A program made the translations under genes and the position numbers. Of a stretch of DNA of 8,532 nt, positions 5,336 through 8,532 are shown piece after piece (within the stretch, counting starts at the first letter, position 1; each line of letters starts with the position of its first letter). Under the pieces are notes generated by a model. The model searched no databases and was not told the DNA's origin. It worked only from the letters and a program-made list of their open reading frames with translations. The DNA comes from Nostoc cf. edaphicum LEGE 07299 (lineage in GTDB: Bacteria > Cyanobacteriota > Cyanobacteriia > Cyanobacteriales > Nostocaceae), in contig NZ_JADEXF010000096.1 of the NCBI RefSeq assembly GCF_015207245.1, forward strand, positions 1 through 8,532, given 5' to 3'.

Positions 5336-6331
5336 TTACGGATATTCGTGAGAAACAAACGGGATTTCTATGACTTCACCCTCAGTTTCTCCCACTTTGA
5401 CTTTTAAGCCTACGCCACCAGCTTTGGTGCGAATGTAACCTAGTCCAAAGTAACCATCAGCGGTTTGGGTGTAACTAGTAAGTTTGCCGACCTTTTCATC
5501 TCCAACTGCGATCGCACTTCCAACTTCTACAGGGGCACTGAGACGAATACCCAATAGGTGTTGTTTTACACCTTTATATGTATTTAACCGAGCAATAGTT
5601 TCTTGCCCAATATAGCAACCTTTAGTAAAAGAAATTGTTTGCCACAAACCAACTTCCAGAGGATTATAATCATCTGTAAGTTCTGCATCTGGGGCAGGGC
5701 GGCCTTGTAAGATTCGCAAAGCATCCCAAGCGCGATCGCTCATTTCTACCGCCCCAACTTCTAACAGTTTGTTCCACACCGTTTCTGTGTCAGTATAGGG
5801 GAAAGTGAAGGTGTATCCAGACGCAGCTAACCCGCTACCCACAGCAATTCGCACGCCCTCAGCCGGAGCGATCGTATATACTTGGTGACTACCGTAAGGT
5901 TGCCCGATGAGTTCGCCAATACCCAACTTTTCTAAAACAGCATCGCTTCCTGGGCCAATCAGGCTGACGGTGTTGGTGTATTGGGTAATATCAGATAATT
6001 CCACCTTATCTGCATAAAAAATATATTTATCCAGCCATTCCATCAAAAACTGGCGACGGTTAGGTGAAACCAGCAAGATTACCGCATCTTCTCTAACGTA
6101 AGCAGTTACTAAATCAATTGTTCTAGCTGTGGAAGTGACAAAAACCGTATCACAACCTTGTCCAGGCTTGAGTATTTGGAAATTGTTAGTACTTTGGTTA
6201 TGTAAGAAATTCAGGCGATCGTCGCCAGCTACTTTGATACGTCCCCAGGCGGTGCGATCGCAGATTGCAACCCCAACTCTGGCAGCTTCGATAGCTGCTG
6301 CGTCTTTATCGTCAAGTGTAGATGTTGGCAT
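5336..6331 (-). CDS. ygfZ: folate-binding protein YgfZ (GcvT-like)
   Basis: A homologue of the folate-dependent YgfZ/IBA57 proteins, which help assemble or repair certain [4Fe-4S] enzymes, including the tRNA methylthiotransferase MiaB in E. coli. The fold is GcvT-like, but the family does not act in glycine cleavage. The signature K-G-C-Y-x-G-Q-E is intact as KGCYIGQE at residues 237-244, with the functional cysteine at C239. Other family segments are CDRTAWGRIKV (24-34), FLHNQSTNNF (42-51) and the LRILQGRPAPDAELT stretch (205-219). At 331 residues it is close to the E. coli protein (326). The ATG at 6331 is the only ATG available; an in-frame stop lies 16 codons upstream. It is transcribed alone, divergently from hicB and convergently with the DUF5331-like gene. 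One HIP1 site lies near its 5' end (6254). Confidence 0.93.
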   Translation of the reverse strand: MPTSTLDDKDAAAIEAARVGVAICDRTAWGRIKVAGDDRLNFLHNQSTNNFQILKPGQGCDTVFVTSTARTIDLVTAYVREDAVILLVSPNRRQFLMEWLDKYIFYADKVELSDITQYTNTVSLIGPGSDAVLEKLGIGELIGQPYGSHQVYTIAPAEGVRIAVGSGLAASGYTFTFPYTDTETVWNKLLEVGAVEMSDRAWDALRILQGRPAPDAELTDDYNPLEVGLWQTISFTKGCYIGQETIARLNTYKGVKQHLLGIRLSAPVEVGSAIAVGDEKVGKLTSYTQTADGYFGLGYIRTKAGGVGLKVKVGETEGEVIEIPFVSHEYP

Positions 6332-6373
6332 AGCGATGAGAAGTTGCCCTGTTTCAATGTTGTCGCACTGGAA

Positions 6374-6403
6374 ATCTTAGCAAATAAGCGTTTGCGGCTT
6401 CAA
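6374..6403 (-). promoter_or_regulatory. putative sigma-70 promoter for ygfZ
   Basis: On the minus strand TTGAAG (6398-6403) and TAAGAT (6374-6379) are separated by 18 bp, and TGC just before the -10 makes an extended element. The -10 ends 42 nt before the ygfZ ATG. Each hexamer matches the consensus at four positions. Inferred from sequence only. Confidence 0.4.
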
Positions 6404-6427
6404 TGCATCTCCGATCTTCTTCTAGCG

Positions 6428-6433
6428 TATAAT
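6428..6433 (+). promoter_or_regulatory. putative -10 element for the hicBA locus
   Basis: A perfect TATAAT lies 34 nt before the hicB ATG, which gives a leader of about 27 nt. The position expected for a -35 (around 6405-6410) reads GCATCT and is poor, so an activator or a weak promoter is possible. HicB-type antitoxins often repress their own promoter, and the short direct or inverted sequence an operator would need is not obvious here. Confidence 0.4.
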
Positions 6434-6467
6434 CAAATCAACAGAAAGTGCCGAACAATAAAAACTT

Positions 6468-6674
6468 ATGAAACGAACTTTTACTGCAAGCGTATGGCAG
6501 GAAGGGAACTGGTTTGTGGCACAATGCTTAGAGATTGATATTGCTAGCCAGGGCGAAACTGAAACTGAGGCATTGGCTAATCTTGAAGAAGCTTTGTCAC
6601 TGCATTTTGAACCACCAGTAGCTACTGTTCTTCCTCAAATTAAGACACTTCAGGTAGAAATAGATGCCGCTTAA
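6468..6674 (+). CDS. hicB: HicB-family antitoxin
   Basis: A 68-residue protein with the HicB partial RNase H-like fold pattern: an N-terminal strand (MKRTFTASVWQEGNWFVAQC), the conserved C-L-E-I/L-x-I-A-S-Q-G-E-T core (residues 20-31), then a helix TEALANLEEALSLHFE. This is the short HicB form, without a separate C-terminal DNA-binding domain, of a length common in cyanobacteria. In type II systems HicB binds HicA, an mRNA interferase, and blocks it, often also repressing the operon. Its last 11 bases overlap a hicA reading frame that is truncated, so here it appears to be an antitoxin without a working adjacent toxin. A perfect TATAAT sits upstream at 6428, but no clear Shine-Dalgarno is seen. 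Confidence 0.88.
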   Translation: MKRTFTASVWQEGNWFVAQCLEIDIASQGETETEALANLEEALSLHFEPPVATVLPQIKTLQVEIDAA

Positions 6675-6744
6675 ACCATTACCTTATCGTGAGGTTAAGC
6701 GTAGATTAGAGGCAGCAGGCTTTGAGGAAGTTATTAGTAATTAG
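6664..6744 (+). pseudogene. hicA: truncated hicA toxin remnant
   Basis: The frame starts at an ATG overlapping the hicB end by 11 bases and encodes 26 residues, MPLKPLPYREVKRRLEAAGF followed by EEVISN and a stop. This matches the first helix and strand of HicA (LPYREVxRxLExAGFxxV). Intact HicA is roughly 60-85 residues and continues into a G-S-H segment carrying the catalytic histidine. That histidine, the remaining strands and the second helix are all missing, and no other frame in the next 80 bases encodes them. The 3' part appears deleted or replaced by AT-rich repeat sequence rather than lost by a single frameshift. RNase activity is therefore not expected. HicB fusion or readthrough was considered, but the stop and the frame change argue against it. 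Confidence 0.8.
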
Positions 6745-6759
6745 CTAAACAGATATCAC

Positions 6760-6816
6760 TATGAGTTGTGAACTTTGAATTAAAAAATTGCTTGAACTCA
6801 ACACTCACAACTCATA
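6760..6816. repeat. inverted repeat between the hicA remnant and the lytic transglycosylase gene
   Basis: TATGAGTTGTGA (6760-6771) and TCACAACTCATA (6805-6816) form a perfect 12-bp stem with a 33-nt AT-rich loop. It sits between two convergent transcripts, 11 bp past the slt stop, and could serve both as a 3' end structure. The stem is AT-rich and no U-run follows, so termination is uncertain. The ACTCACAACTCATAAC side resembles degenerate heptamer repeats of heterocystous cyanobacteria. Confidence 0.55.
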
Positions 6817-6827
6817 ACTTTCTAAGA

Positions 6828-8532
6828 TTATTGCGTTGGTAGTTGTGGGTGTGTGGTCGAGTACTTTGTCACTATGTCAGAAATTTCCGGGTTGTAAAGC
6901 CTTAGATAATTCCAGTAGTTGCCAAATACTTGCCGCACATAGTTTTTAGTTTCATCAAAGGGAATTTCTTCAACAAACTCATCTGGATCTTTTGTAGTTA
7001 GAGTTTGCAACCATTTGGAAACATTGCCGGGACCAGCATTGTAACTAGCGATCGCCAGCAAGGAGTTATTGTTATATTGCTCATGCGTATGATCCAAATA
7101 CCATGTACCCATCATGATGTTATCGTTGGGATTTTCTAGACTTATTGTTTTGAAATCCACTTTGATTTGGGGCGCGATCCATTTAGCTGTACTCGGCAAC
7201 ACCTGCATTAAACCAGTAGCATCAGCAACAGACTTAATTTTCGGTTCAAACCGTGACTCTTGACGCATCAAAGCAGTTACCAGCAGAGGATTGAGTTGAC
7301 GTTCAGTAGACCACTTTTCAATCTCTCGCTGATAGGGAAACGGATAACGCGCTTGCCAGTAGGTGATTTGTTTACTCAGAGTCTGATATTGGGCAAGTTC
7401 GCCTGGTATTTCCCGGTCTTCCAATTTGGAAATTTTGTCAATTCCAATGAGATTTTCTCCTTTAGCCAGCCGCATCAACCCTTCAGTAAATTGCTCTGCT
7501 ACTGTTGGCTGAATTTTGTTCTGAAATTCTGTTTGCCATTGTAACCAGGCATCGCGGTCTTGACCTAGCAGATACAATTCTTTGAAAGTTTCAGAACCAG
7601 CAGGCGGTACTGGACGCTGGGATGCGATTACTTCCGGGTTCATGACGCGCACGTTGTCAAAGTTTCCGACATTTAGCCCCAACATTGTCGCGGCTCGCCA
7701 TGCATAGTAAGAGTAGGGAAACTGGCTAATCACATATTCATAAGCAGTTTTAGATTCTTGCTGTTTCCCCAGTGCAGCTGCCCATTTACCTACCCAAAAG
7801 CCTGCTCTTGGAGCCAAAATACTATTGGGGTTATTAGTGACGATTGGTTCTGCCCATTGCCAAGCACCGACGTAATCTTTGGCTTCGGCTTTATCTTGGG
7901 CGATTTTCCAACGGTATTCTGCTGCTTCGTCAGAGTTACCGTATTTACCTATGAGTAATTGCCACGCTGCGCTAGCTGATTTTTGATCCTTGAGAGTTTG
8001 GATTTTGGCTTTTTGTGCCAGTGCAGTACCAGCTTGTTTGGGAAATTTACTAATTACCTGGTCAAGATACGGTAAGCCGTCTTTAAGTGTTTTTGCGGTT
8101 TCCGCTAACCGTAGTAGTGCCGTCCCAGTTTCCTCGCTATTGGGAAATTGCTGCACTAATTCTTTATAGGTGGCGATCGCTTTTTCTTTATCTTTGCCTC
8201 CCACCTGTAACCCGCGTGCAGTACGGTAGAGGTTGCGCGATGTTTTGGGTGCTTTGGCGTAAGCATTAGCCGCTTTCAGAAATTGACTATTTTCCCAATA
8301 GCTTGTCCCAATGAGTTCCCAATCTTCAGGTTTGAGGTTGGGCTGTTTTACTAACTGATCCAAAACGCCCACTATGCCTGGTTGATCGTAGGCATACTTA
8401 GCCAAAATCAACTGTAATTGTGGCTGATTGGGATTTTCTTGCAAGCGTTTGCGGATAATTTCCCAAGTTAGAGGATTGGAAGGAAATTGGGCGATCGCTG
8501 TTTCTTGTTGCTTTGGTTGAGCAATCAGATAT
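6828..8532 (-). CDS. slt: soluble lytic murein transglycosylase, 5' end beyond window
   Basis: A peptidoglycan-cleaving enzyme of the Slt family, which cuts MurNAc-GlcNAc bonds to leave 1,6-anhydro ends, probably in the periplasm. The frame stays open to the right edge. About 567 residues are visible and the N-terminus, including any signal peptide, is missing. An apparent start at 8444 is only an internal TTG. The upstream two thirds is alpha-helical and TPR-like (for example EKAIATYKELVQQFPNSEE, AYEYVISQFPYSYYAWRAA), as in the Slt superhelical U-domain. The C-terminal catalytic domain carries LLVTALMRQESRFEP with the catalytic Glu at codon 7257-7259, then ATGLMQVLPSTA and LLAIASYNAGPGNVSKWL. 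All SLT-domain motifs look intact. The family's E. coli member is about 645 residues. It is convergent with hicBA across an inverted repeat. Three HIP1 sites lie in it. Confidence 0.93.
   Translation of the reverse strand, partial: YLIAQPKQQETAIAQFPSNPLTWEIIRKRLQENPNQPQLQLILAKYAYDQPGIVGVLDQLVKQPNLKPEDWELIGTSYWENSQFLKAANAYAKAPKTSRNLYRTARGLQVGGKDKEKAIATYKELVQQFPNSEETGTALLRLAETAKTLKDGLPYLDQVISKFPKQAGTALAQKAKIQTLKDQKSASAAWQLLIGKYGNSDEAAEYRWKIAQDKAEAKDYVGAWQWAEPIVTNNPNSILAPRAGFWVGKWAAALGKQQESKTAYEYVISQFPYSYYAWRAATMLGLNVGNFDNVRVMNPEVIASQRPVPPAGSETFKELYLLGQDRDAWLQWQTEFQNKIQPTVAEQFTEGLMRLAKGENLIGIDKISKLEDREIPGELAQYQTLSKQITYWQARYPFPYQREIEKWSTERQLNPLLVTALMRQESRFEPKIKSVADATGLMQVLPSTAKWIAPQIKVDFKTISLENPNDNIMMGTWYLDHTHEQYNNNSLLAIASYNAGPGNVSKWLQTLTTKDPDEFVEEIPFDETKNYVRQVFGNYWNYLRLYNPEISDIVTKYSTTHPQLPTQ

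Larger units (their letters stand above)
754..8498. other. HIP1 octamers (GCGATCGC), ten copies
   Basis: The palindrome GCGATCGC occurs at 754, 1207, 2625, 5156, 5508, 5732, 6254, 7048, 8173 and 8491 (left ends). Random sequence of this length would give about 0.13. This highly iterated palindrome is a hallmark of many cyanobacterial genomes. All copies lie inside genes. None occurs between 2633 and 5155. Confidence 0.95.

Noticed and set aside
5336..6331. Glycine cleavage T protein (GcvT)
   Set aside because: The KGCYIGQE signature and a length of 331 residues define the YgfZ group; GcvT proteins are longer and lack this motif.
8442..8444. Start codon of the lytic transglycosylase at 8444
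   Set aside because: It is an internal TTG. The frame continues without a stop to the right edge, and the visible part lacks a signal peptide, so the gene is cut by the window.

Overview
The window looks like the chromosome of a filamentous, probably heterocyst-forming cyanobacterium (Nostoc/Anabaena/Calothrix type). Three things point there: at least ten copies of the HIP1 octamer GCGATCGC in 8.5 kb, runs of 7-bp tandem repeats of the STRR kind between genes, and small dispersed repeats carrying GGCTACGCC. The gene content is mostly ordinary housekeeping.

Layout. Positions 1-495 hold no convincing gene. They contain a hairpin repeat, a perfect 20-bp palindrome, and a 21-bp tandem array bracketed by two copies of a dispersed repeat. 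mnmA (tRNA 2-thiouridylase) follows on the minus strand (496-1551). A divergent spacer leads to a secreted Q/N/P-rich protein with two SPOR-like domains (1830-2825). A plus-strand group follows: a cysteine-synthase-like PLP enzyme (2973-3947), a small NuoE-type [2Fe-2S] ferredoxin (4028-4360) and a cyanobacterial protein resembling DUF5331 (4416-5330). Converging on this group, with a 5-bp gap, is a YgfZ/GcvT-like folate-binding protein (5336-6331, minus). A hicB antitoxin gene (6468-6674) overlaps a hicA toxin gene that stops after 26 codons and lacks its catalytic half. The last gene is a soluble lytic transglycosylase (minus), whose N-terminus lies beyond the right edge.

Shared themes. MnmA uses sulfur relayed from cysteine, the cysteine synthase makes cysteine, the ferredoxin carries an Fe-S cluster, and YgfZ helps maintain Fe-S enzymes. 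Sulfur and Fe-S chemistry therefore recurs, although strands alternate and one operon is not implied. The SPOR-like protein and the lytic transglycosylase both act on or near peptidoglycan.

No clearly new multi-gene system is visible. The most unusual signals are repeats meeting genes: a heptamer array supplying the cysteine synthase stop codon and the candidate ferredoxin start codons, a 21-bp array whose end units appear to be hybrids with a dispersed repeat, and an apparently orphaned HicB antitoxin with a decayed toxin.
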